From Umezawaea beigongshangensis (GTDB taxonomy: Bacteria > Actinomycetota > Actinomycetes > Mycobacteriales > Pseudonocardiaceae): 64,000 nucleotides of DNA. Both the position numbers and the translations under genes were made by a program. Below, in pieces: positions 31,295-39,577 of the stretch. The stretch spans positions 297,594 to 361,593 of the forward strand of contig NZ_JAEIOJ010000008.1 of assembly GCF_016464305.1 (NCBI RefSeq), written 5' to 3'. Each line of letters opens with the position of its first letter. Positions within the stretch are counted from its first letter, which is position 1. Below the pieces are notes generated by a model. That model saw only the letters and a list, made by a program, of their open reading frames with translations, did not search any database and had not been told where the DNA came from.

Positions 31295-32836
31295 TCAGAG
31301 GTAGGCGCCCAGGTGCCGGTAGCCGGGCCACGACCGGCTCCACGGCTCCGTGCGGCCGCGGCACACGGAGACCACCCGTCCCTGTTCCGGGTTCTCCACC
31401 GCGAGCCCGTTGTCGATGCGCGCCACGACCTCGCACCGGACGAAGTCGTCCCGGAGCAGCTCCTCGTCGACGCCGAGCGAGATCACCACGTCCGCGCTCT
31501 CCGGCGGAGGCCCCCAGGCGTGCAGCTCGTTGTGTCCGCTGTAGACGGCGGGAACCCTCCCCTCGCCGTAGAGGTCGAGCGCTCCCGCCTGGCCGAAGTT
31601 CTCGGCCAGGACCACGGCCCGATCCCGCTCCGCGTCCGGCAGCTGCCGGTAGACCTGCGCGACCTGGTCCACGAGCGGCTGCCAGCCGACGCTCTCCAGC
31701 TGCATGCTCGCCAGCTGCCAGCGGGCCAGCGAGGACTCCGGCAGCACCGGCAGTCCCAGGTAGACCTGGAAGGCGGTGGTCAGCACGAGTCCCAGGGCGA
31801 CGGGCGCCTGACGGAGCCGGCGATCGCCGACCCACCGGTCCAGCGCCACGCACCCGGCGATGAGCAGGGCGATCAGGAATCCCCCCGTGTAGTCGGGCCG
31901 GCCGCCCTCGATGTAGAGCGCGGCGGCGGTGGCGACCAGGTAGCCCACGCCGATCGCCCGCACCGGGCGCCACGTCCGGTCGCTCAGCAGCCGGTAGAGG
32001 CCGAACAACCACACCGCGGTCAGCAACGGTCCCAGTTGCAGGAGCAGGTTGGTGGCGAACATCGCGCGGTTGTCCGCGCCGTCGAGCTCGCCCAGCGCCC
32101 GCGCCATCTGCAACTGCGGGAAGTCGTTGAGGACCTGGTACACGAGGTTCGGCGCACCGATCAGCAGCGCCAGGCCCACGCCCAGGTAGAGCCGCCGGTC
32201 GCGGAACGCCGAACGCGGCCCCACGAGCAGCAGCCCCAGCAGCAGACAGACCGGGAGCAGCAGGACCATGAACTTGGCGTGCAGGGCCAGGCCCACGACC
32301 GCGCCGGCGACCAACCAGTACCGGCCGTCCCCGCGCAGCAACGCCCTGGTGGCGCACAGCAGCACCACGCACGTGGCCGCGGTGTCGACGCTGCTGGTGA
32401 GGACCCAGTGCCCGAAGGTGAGCACCAACGTGGACGTGCCGACGCAGAACGCGGTGAGCAGCTGGGCACGTCGTCCGCCGCCGAGCTCGGCCGCGATCGT
32501 CGCGCACACCACGACGATCACCGCGGCGCAGATCGCGGCGGGCAGCCGCACGCCCCAGGGCGTGTCGCCGAACAACCACCTCGAAGCGTGCACCAGGGTG
32601 GGCAGCAGCGGCGGCTGGTCGACGTAGCCCCAGGCCGGTCCCCGCTCGCCCAGCAGCCGGAAGTACAGCTCGTCGGCGTGGTAGTCGTAGCGGCCCGCGA
32701 AGGCGAGCAGGGTCGCGAGCACGCCCGCGGCCACGGCCACGACCGGTCGCACGGCCACCGGCCGGTGCGGCGCGTCGGTGTCGTCCGCCGTCCGGGCGGG
32801 GCGGGGTGGTCCGGCTGTGTCCCGTGCGGTCGTCAC
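31295..32836 (-). CDS. polyprenyl-phosphosugar-dependent membrane glycosyltransferase (GT39/GT83-like)
   Basis: 513 residues with an N-terminal cytoplasmic tail, about eleven membrane segments and a soluble C-terminal domain. Just after the first membrane segment is the acidic motif [20 protein letters not shown], the catalytic DE region of GT-C enzymes such as ArnT and protein mannosyltransferases. GTG at 32836 has only a weak ribosome site. It is 53 bases upstream of NRPS 1 and paralogous to the next gene, sharing [16 protein letters not shown], SGHNELHxWGPPPE and a C-terminal [12 protein letters not shown] motif. In mannopeptimycin, MppG/H/I-type enzymes transfer mannose from polyprenyl-phosphomannose to the peptide; the same is inferred here. 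The sugar and acceptor are not proven. Confidence 0.82.
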   Translation of the reverse strand: MTTARDTAGPPRPARTADDTDAPHRPVAVRPVVAVAAGVLATLLAFAGRYDYHADELYFRLLGERGPAWGYVDQPPLLPTLVHASRWLFGDTPWGVRLPAAICAAVIVVVCATIAAELGGGRRAQLLTAFCVGTSTLVLTFGHWVLTSSVDTAATCVVLLCATRALLRGDGRYWLVAGAVVGLALHAKFMVLLLPVCLLLGLLLVGPRSAFRDRRLYLGVGLALLIGAPNLVYQVLNDFPQLQMARALGELDGADNRAMFATNLLLQLGPLLTAVWLFGLYRLLSDRTWRPVRAIGVGYLVATAAALYIEGGRPDYTGGFLIALLIAGCVALDRWVGDRRLRQAPVALGLVLTTAFQVYLGLPVLPESSLARWQLASMQLESVGWQPLVDQVAQVYRQLPDAERDRAVVLAENFGQAGALDLYGEGRVPAVYSGHNELHAWGPPPESADVVISLGVDEELLRDDFVRCEVVARIDNGLAVENPEQGRVVSVCRGRTEPWSRSWPGYRHLGAYL

Positions 32837-32868
32837 GGCGCATCACGTCCTGTTCGGTGGTCAGCGGG

Positions 32869-34350
32869 TCAGCCGCTGAGGTAGTGGTAGGCGGGCCACG
32901 ACTGCGCCCAGGGCTCCGATCGGCCGCGGCACACCGTGATCGGCATCCCCTGTTCGGCGTTGTCCAGACCGACACCGTTGTCCACGTGGTCCACGACGTC
33001 GCAGCGGTGGAAGTCGCTGGTCAGCCGGTCGTCGGTGAAGCCGACCGCGACGACCACGTCGGCGTGCTCGGGCGGCGGCCCCCACGAGTGCAACTCGTTG
33101 TGTCCGCTGTGGACCGTCGGCAGGTCCTGGCCGAAGCGGTCGAGAGCGCCCGCTTCGCCGATGTTGTGCGCGAGCACGACCGCGCGGTGCCGTTCACCGG
33201 GCGGCAGGGACCGGTACGCCCGCGTCACGCCCTCCGCCAGTTCCGGCCAGCCCACGCTCTCGGTGGAGATGTTGTTCACCGGCACCGCCGACAGCGCGCG
33301 CTCGGGCAGCACCGGGAGCGCCAGCACCACCTGCAGCGCCGAGGTCCCGGCGAACGCGACCGCCAGCGGAGCGATCCGCCGTCCCCGGCCGGACCAGCGG
33401 TCCAGCGCGACGCACCCGGCCGCGAACAACCCGATCAGCACGCCACCGACGTAGTCGGGCCGGCCACCCCCCACGACCGTCAGCACCAGCGCGACCAGCG
33501 CAGCCACGCCCACCGCGCGCACGGCGCGATCGCGCAGCAGCCGCACGCACCCGGCCACGCACACCACGGCCGCCAGCGGTCCGAGCACCAGCAGCAGGGT
33601 CGGCAGGAAGATCACCCGGTTGAAGCTCCCGTCGGTGGCGCCGAGGGCTTCCGCCATGCGCAGTTGCGGGAAGTCGTTGACGACCTGGTACACCAGGTTC
33701 GGGGCACCCAGCAGCAGGGCGACCGCGACACCCGCCAGGAACCGGCGGTCCACCAGCATCCGGCGCGGACCCACCAGCGCCAGTGCGACGACGAGGGACA
33801 CGGGCAGCAGCAGCACGACGTACTTGGCGTAGGAGGCGATCCCGCACACCGCCCCCGCCGCGACCCACCACCGGTCGTCGCCGCGCACCAGCGCACGCAC
33901 GACGAACAGCAGGACCGCGCACCAGGCGACCACGTCCAACGTGGTCGTGACCATGACGTGCCCGACGCTGAGCACCAGGAACGACGTGCTCAGGCCGAGT
34001 GCGGCGAACACCCGCGCCCGCGGCGAGCCGCCCAGCTCCGCGGTGATCATCGCGCCCAGCACCACCACCGCGGCGGCGCACAGCGCGGCCGGAACTCGGA
34101 CGGCCACCACCGTGTCGCCGAACAGGACGATCGACGAGCGCACGACGGCGGGAGTCAGCGGTGGCTGGTCGGTGTAGCCCCAGGCGAACCCGCGGTTGCC
34201 GAGCAACCGGTAGTACAGCTCGTCGACGTTGTAGCCGTACCGGGCCGAGAGGAGCACCTGGACCAGGGCCACTCCGCCCGCCAGGCAGACGACCACCGCT
34301 CGCGCGTGGCGCGACGCGGTGGCCGTCCGGTCAGCAGAATTGGAAAGCAC
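32869..34350 (-). CDS. second polyprenyl-phosphosugar-dependent membrane glycosyltransferase
   Basis: 493 residues from GTG at 34350, with AAGGGG nine bases upstream; a TTG at 34374 is less likely. It has about eleven membrane segments, the GT-C acidic motif in [19 protein letters not shown], and a soluble C-terminal domain containing [19 protein letters not shown]. It is a tandem paralogue of the preceding glycosyltransferase. Two copies suggest two sugar transfers, for example onto tyrosine and then onto the first sugar, or onto a hydroxyenduracididine. The mannopeptimycin cluster has, as I recall, three such genes, so a less or differently glycosylated product is possible. Confidence 0.82.
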   Translation of the reverse strand: MLSNSADRTATASRHARAVVVCLAGGVALVQVLLSARYGYNVDELYYRLLGNRGFAWGYTDQPPLTPAVVRSSIVLFGDTVVAVRVPAALCAAAVVVLGAMITAELGGSPRARVFAALGLSTSFLVLSVGHVMVTTTLDVVAWCAVLLFVVRALVRGDDRWWVAAGAVCGIASYAKYVVLLLPVSLVVALALVGPRRMLVDRRFLAGVAVALLLGAPNLVYQVVNDFPQLRMAEALGATDGSFNRVIFLPTLLLVLGPLAAVVCVAGCVRLLRDRAVRAVGVAALVALVLTVVGGGRPDYVGGVLIGLFAAGCVALDRWSGRGRRIAPLAVAFAGTSALQVVLALPVLPERALSAVPVNNISTESVGWPELAEGVTRAYRSLPPGERHRAVVLAHNIGEAGALDRFGQDLPTVHSGHNELHSWGPPPEHADVVVAVGFTDDRLTSDFHRCDVVDHVDNGVGLDNAEQGMPITVCRGRSEPWAQSWPAYHYLSG

Positions 34351-34488
34351 GCCCGTGATCCCCTTGCCGCACAATGCTCTCGACTCGTCGCGGGACGACT
34401 TCTCCGTCCCGGTTCCGGAGTCTTGCCGCTCGGGAACGCCTCAGCCATCTGTTTGACTCGTCGGCGAAGTGAGCGCGAGCGGCGGCCG

Positions 34489-35403
34489 TCAGACCACGCG
34501 CGCGACGTCGCCCGTCGACGCACCCACCAGTTCGCGTTGCAGCAGGGCCACGCCCAACGAGGTGAGCGTGTGCAGCGCGGTGTTGCGGGTGCGCGTCGTC
34601 GTCACCAGTCCCGCCTTGCGCAGCACCGTGGCGTGCTTGCTGGCCCCGGCCAGGGAGATGCCCAGACGTTGCGCCAGCACGCCGGTGGTGCAGCTCTCGG
34701 TCAGGGCGAACAGCGCGGCGGAACGGGTCGCCCCGATGAGCGCGGCGAGCACCTGTTCGCTGGGCTCCCAGTCGTCGGCCGAGTGGGCGAGCGCGTACGC
34801 GCCGCTCTGGATCGGGAAGATCACGGCCGGCAGACCGGTCTCCCTCTCCCGCGGTATCACCAGCGGGCCGTCGAGCAGGAAGGCCGACGGGCACAGCAGC
34901 ATGCCACGCCCGCCCAGTCCGATCTCCCCGTCCGGGGCGTCCAGGACCTCCAGCACCGGCGGGTTCCACCGCAGCCGAGGGGACAGGCTCGCGAGCACCG
35001 ACTCGACCCCGTCGACGATCGCCCTCCGCCCCCGTCTCTCCCGCTCGCTCTCCAGCGTGCTCTGCACCCTGCTCCAGTGGGGCAGCACGGCCACCCGGCA
35101 GAAGGCGAACACGACGTCCTCCCCGCCACCGGCCGCCACCGGCCGGGAGCGGCGTCCCAGCAACCACAGCAGGTCGGGAACCGGCCTGCGCTCCTGCACG
35201 AGCGAGCGCACGTCGCCCAACCGGTCGCCGAGCCGCAGCGCGGTGCTCCGCCGCCACTTCGCCAGCACCGGGTCCCGGTACCCGGCCGGATCACGGCGCG
35301 CGCCGAAGGCGTCCAGGGCGAAAATGCCCTCCGCCACCGGCCCCAGCCCCGAGGTCATGCGTAAACGAGCGAGGTCTTCGAGTGTGAAGAAGATTTTGAG
35401 CAC
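34489..35403 (-). CDS. ArsR-like winged-helix regulator, paralogue of the gene at 6368-7297
   Basis: 304 residues from GTG at 35403 with GGGGGA five bases upstream. It begins KIFFTLEDLARLRMTSGLGP and has a DUF5937-like N-terminal domain. It ends in a winged helix (CTTGVLAQRLGISLAGASKH, then LRKAGLVTTTRTRNTALHTL). It is the first gene of the minus-strand biosynthetic series, 138 bases upstream of the glycosyltransferase genes. Together with its paralogue between mppR and the two-component genes it brackets the core pathway. Probably a transcriptional regulator of this cluster; the effector is unknown. A much longer open frame continues upstream but has no ribosome site or homology. Confidence 0.85.
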   Translation of the reverse strand: MLKIFFTLEDLARLRMTSGLGPVAEGIFALDAFGARRDPAGYRDPVLAKWRRSTALRLGDRLGDVRSLVQERRPVPDLLWLLGRRSRPVAAGGGEDVVFAFCRVAVLPHWSRVQSTLESERERRGRRAIVDGVESVLASLSPRLRWNPPVLEVLDAPDGEIGLGGRGMLLCPSAFLLDGPLVIPRERETGLPAVIFPIQSGAYALAHSADDWEPSEQVLAALIGATRSAALFALTESCTTGVLAQRLGISLAGASKHATVLRKAGLVTTTRTRNTALHTLTSLGVALLQRELVGASTGDVARVV

Positions 35404-37519
35404 AGAAGTCCCCCAGGATCTCTGCAACGCGAAGCCGTCGAGCCCTCGATCACGACGGCACTGAGCCTCTTTTCCAATCCCCTCTTGCCCACCAGTACGA
35501 CCACACGGTCGAGACAACAATACCCCACCCGCAGACTCGTCTGCATGTTGAAATATTACAGACCGCGATGCGAGGAATGAGACGCATATTCCACGTCGCA
35601 GAGAATCGTCGTCTGTCCACCACTCAGCAGAACCGGCCCACCTCGCGATGTGCGCGAATTCCGCCCCTGTGCCGCGCGGGACACGACCAGCCCGCTTCCC
35701 CGCAATGAGCCGGTCAGACGAACACCCGTTCACGACCACGGCGAGAACACAATTCCGCAGATCCCGTTCTCGTTCGATCTCACACTCGGAAACACGATTC
35801 GTCGCACCCCTCGCGCCGGACAGCACCACCGCCACGACGCACCGATCTTCTGCCGCGAGCGCACCGGAGGACGAAGCGAAACCGCTGTCCCGCTCCGACG
35901 ACGTGCGGAACCTCAGAACCCCGCAGCGGTCGGCGAGCGGCGCTGATCCTGAACCGCGGGCCACCGAAGTCCGCGATCACGACCGCCGCGCTCGATTCCC
36001 GCCCGACCCGATTCCGGCGTCCGGGCGCCGAGCCGGTCGGCGTCCGGACGCCGGATCCGACACCGCCGAGCGAGGAGACGCACCCCCGGTCGTCCAATCT
36101 TTCCCGACCCGCGAAGATCGAGTTCGCGGCTTCCGGCGGTGTGGCCGAGCCGCGCGCGGAGTCGTCTTCCCTGGTAGAGCGACGAGACCGTTGGCCGGAA
36201 AGCAGGCAGACCCGTCCCCCCGAGTCGGCCGCCGGCGCGAACCGCGTCGCCGTGCCGGTTCCGTCGACGTCCACCCACCGGATCGGTCGAGCGAATCGGC
36301 ACGGAGAACAGTCTCCGCGGGCTGTCGGAAGTCGTTCGCGTGGTCCGGCCCGCACATCAGACCGCCGCTGGCGCGCAATCATCGGCCGGTGCGCCGAGAA
36401 TCGGTCGCCGGCATGCCGAAGACGCGGTCCGGTCACGAGTTCGGACGGGTCGGCCGTGGTGGCACGATTTGTCGGAGCCGTGCGATCGGCGGCGGTCGCG
36501 ATGGGAGACGCGGCGGTTCAGCACCGATACCGGCGGTGGTCGTCGAGGACGAGCGGTCACCGGAGGTTTCGCGTCTGACGGCGTCGGCGAACCGTTCAGC
36601 GCGGCAATCGTCCGGGGACGGCGTCGCGCACGCCGACAATCTCGTCCGCACCGGCGACGGTACGGCCGAGACAGCACGGAGCAGCGGTCGCGCGCCCGCG
36701 CTCAGGCCGATCGGCACGACGCGGTCGCCGGTCCTGCTGCTCCGACCGGCGCATCCGGACGTGCCCGACGCGTGCACGTCGTTGCGCCTGTTGCCCGCGA
36801 GGAACGGCGACGCACGACGGAAAGTTCCCACCCCGTTCATCTCCGTCTCGGGTCAGAGCCCGACGGGTCGGGAGCGCGCCCGGTGATCGTGGACCCGTTG
36901 TACGGGGGCCTGCTCGTCCTGCGGCACGAGCACGCGGTCCTCGGCGGTGCGACGAGTCGAGTCCACGGTGGACTCGCGGAGCGACCCGGTTCACCCGAGC
37001 CCTCGTGCTCGTGGCCCAGGAGCGGGACCGCACCGCACGTCGCCACCGGTCCTCTGTGGACGCGTTGTCGTGTCCACCACGAGTGTCGCCGCGACGGGCG
37101 CGTCCCACGCCGCCCCGCCCCGGCCGAGCAGGTGCTCGTCGAGCGGGGTCTCCCGTGCTCGACGCGCCGGCCGAGCGGGGCGACCTGGTCCACGCCGTCG
37201 TCCAGGCGTTTCGGCGGGTCCTCGACCGACCGGGTGGGCCTGCCGCGCGGAGGGCGCGCGGCCGACGACAGCGCCAGCGGCAGGCGCGGGTCGCCGATCG
37301 GGCGGCGGATCGACCTCGGGAAGCGCTTCCGGCACGCGCGTCCCCCGTTCCACGACGTGCCAGCACGTCGAGGGCGTGATCAGGACGGGAACTCGACGTG
37401 CCGGGGGCACGTTCGGGCAACTCGTGTCACCCGCGTGTGGCCCGCGGGGCCTGTCACCGACCCGCCGCGGGGCGGTAGGCAGGTGGTCGGTGCCCACGAC
37501 CCCACCGCAGGAGGCGACC
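35404..37519. other. 2.1-kb stretch without a convincing gene
   Basis: No reading frame here has domain motifs, a good ribosome site and actinomycete codon bias together. Several frames on both strands are open at once and translate to Arg/Ser/Gly/Pro-rich sequence with no recognisable family, which suggests non-coding or heavily decayed DNA. The part around 35500-35800 is less GC-rich than the genes nearby and may contain the promoter of the regulator at 34489-35403. A short stretch near 36900 (LLVLRHEHAVLG) weakly recalls the N-terminus of IS481-type integrases. It marks the right boundary of the biosynthetic cluster. Confidence 0.6.
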
Positions 37520-39550
37520 GTGCACGACCAGGACAAGCCGCAGCAGGCCGCTCGACCACCGCAGACCTCCACACCCCGCGACAGCACCGGGGTGCCCACC
37601 GGCCCGGCGGCGCTGCTCGCGCTGCAACGCAGCATCGGCAACGCCGCCGTCGCCAGGACGTTCGACGCGTCCGCCGTGCAGCGGTCCACCGAGCAGCGGT
37701 CCGCCGTGCACGACGTCCTGCGCTCCGCGGGCCGACCGCTCGGCACCCCGGTCCGCACCGAGATGGAAGCCAGGCTGGGCGCCGACTTCTCCGACGTCCG
37801 CGTGCACACCGACGACGCCGCCCGCCGTTCGGCGACCGAACTCGGCGCCCACGCCTACACCTCCGGCAACCACGTCGTGATCGGGACCGGAGGCGGCGAC
37901 CGCCACACGCTCGCCCACGAACTGACCCACGTCGTCCAGCAGCGCAGCGGCCCCGTCTCGGCCACACCGATCGGCGACGGCCTGTCGGTCTCCGACCCCG
38001 GCGACGTCCACGAACGCGCGGCCGAGGCCAACGCCCGCCGCGTCATGGCGGGCCCCGTCCCGACCGCCCGCGACGGCGAGCACCAGGGCCACGACCACTC
38101 CGTCCAGCGCGCCCCCGTCGTCCAGCGGATGACGATGGACGACTTCGACCAGGTGCTCGCCCAGCACGGGCTGACGAACGACCCCGACTTCATCACCTTC
38201 TTCGAGATCAAGCGCGGCCGCACGGACCCCGCCGCCGTCGTCGCCGATCCCGCACCGGCGTCGGCGAACCGGCTCCAGCAGTTCGTGCAGCACGACGACG
38301 TGGACGTGGCGCAGCTGACCGGCTACATCACCGAGTACCAGCAGGGCGCGGTCGGCACCCGCAGCCAGCCGGCGACCGTCGCGAACCCGAGAGTCGCCGG
38401 CTTGGAGATGGAGATGCGCAACGCGGTGCTGACCCTGGAACCCGGCATGAGCAACGGCCAGGAGATCGCTCACACCGGGGCCACGACCGACGTCGGCGGG
38501 ATCCCGGTGATGACACTGGTGATCGAGGGCATGAACCCCGGCGATCCCGGCATGGAGCTGGTCTACGGGCCGCTTCCCGTGGACGAGTACCAGAACCCGA
38601 ACCTCGTCAGCGCGCGCGACAAGCTCAAGAGGGCCATCCAGAAGCCCGGTACGGCGACGCAGATGGTGAGCTCCTACAACAAGTCCCTGAGCCCCTCGGA
38701 GCAGCGGTACCGCCTGGAGGTCGGTCCGCACCCGCAGCGGAAGAAGAAGCAGACGCCGACTCCCCGGATCAGTGCGCAGACCAACGTCTCGACCCGGTAC
38801 GCCAAGGTCGGAGCCCAGGACTCCGTCCCGGAGCGGGACTTCAGCGCGTTCTACGAGAGCACGAAGGACCGACAGATGTACGTCAGGGCCAGGTCGGAGG
38901 CGGCCCGTCTGGTCGGCTCGATCACGACGAACTGGGCCACTCACCACGAGGCCGCCGCTGGACCGCTCAACCGCACCCCGTACCTCCCGTCGCTGCTCAC
39001 CCACCTGATCCACCAGGAAGCCCTGTACCTCAACTTCGAGCTGGACCGGGCGGTGGTGGAACGCGACGACAAGCACCACTTCCACGCCCTGTTCAAGATC
39101 AGCCCGCAGGACGCCGTGATGACGATCCTCACCGACGACGACGCGCGGCTCCTCCTCGCCTGGCTGGTCCGGACGAGGGCCACGCCCCTGTCCGCCGCGG
39201 TGCTGGCCACGTTCGGGACGCTCTCCAGCACGCGGACGAACGTGACCCTCGACGCCCAGCCGATCTACGACCAGCTGGTCGACGTGCTGGTCGCCCGCCT
39301 GCTCGCGAGTCGACAGCTGCTCCGCGAGGCCGACGACACCACCCGCACGTCCCCGGTCCACGGGGCCGGCAGGCAGGTGGGAGAGGTGACCCACGTGCAC
39401 CCGCGCCCGAGCGCCCGCCTGAAGATCGTCGTCGACGGAACCCGCTACTACTTCGTCGTCGAACAGCGCTCGTCGGCACACCCGATCAACTACAACGCCG
39501 AGTCGAACCCTCGGGCGGCGGTGAAGCAGATCAAGGACCTGCAGCGCTGA
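37520..39550 (+). CDS. DUF4157 (eCIS-associated) protein with an amidoligase-like C-terminal region
   Basis: 676 residues from GTG at 37520, with AGGAGG five bases upstream. Residues 1-60 are polar with a typical LALQRSIGNAAVAR motif. Residues about 70-145 form a DUF4157 domain (LGADFSDVRVHTD, then the zinc-metallopeptidase-like LAHELTHVVQQ). DUF4157 is common on proteins delivered by extracellular contractile injection systems. The rest (about 190-676) is not a familiar domain. VAGLEMEMRN and GMELVYGPLP recall the GxExE and ELVxP motifs of amidoligases, but this is a weak hand comparison. There is no signal peptide and no contractile-system gene in the window. Likely a secreted or injected effector; the activity is unknown. 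Confidence 0.8.
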   Translation: MHDQDKPQQAARPPQTSTPRDSTGVPTGPAALLALQRSIGNAAVARTFDASAVQRSTEQRSAVHDVLRSAGRPLGTPVRTEMEARLGADFSDVRVHTDDAARRSATELGAHAYTSGNHVVIGTGGGDRHTLAHELTHVVQQRSGPVSATPIGDGLSVSDPGDVHERAAEANARRVMAGPVPTARDGEHQGHDHSVQRAPVVQRMTMDDFDQVLAQHGLTNDPDFITFFEIKRGRTDPAAVVADPAPASANRLQQFVQHDDVDVAQLTGYITEYQQGAVGTRSQPATVANPRVAGLEMEMRNAVLTLEPGMSNGQEIAHTGATTDVGGIPVMTLVIEGMNPGDPGMELVYGPLPVDEYQNPNLVSARDKLKRAIQKPGTATQMVSSYNKSLSPSEQRYRLEVGPHPQRKKKQTPTPRISAQTNVSTRYAKVGAQDSVPERDFSAFYESTKDRQMYVRARSEAARLVGSITTNWATHHEAAAGPLNRTPYLPSLLTHLIHQEALYLNFELDRAVVERDDKHHFHALFKISPQDAVMTILTDDDARLLLAWLVRTRATPLSAAVLATFGTLSSTRTNVTLDAQPIYDQLVDVLVARLLASRQLLREADDTTRTSPVHGAGRQVGEVTHVHPRPSARLKIVVDGTRYYFVVEQRSSAHPINYNAESNPRAAVKQIKDLQR

Positions 39551-39577
39551 AGATCCTCCGGTGTCCGAACGAGGTCC

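Noticed and set aside
31242..32975. Upstream extension of NRPS 1 in the same frame
   Set aside because: It runs through the glycosyltransferase gene in another frame; the GTG at 31241 has a strong ribosome site and the A domain starts right after it.
36900..36945. LLVLRHEHAVLG, possibly an integrase N-terminus
   Set aside because: Only a dozen residues match and nothing before or after supports an IS481-type protein.
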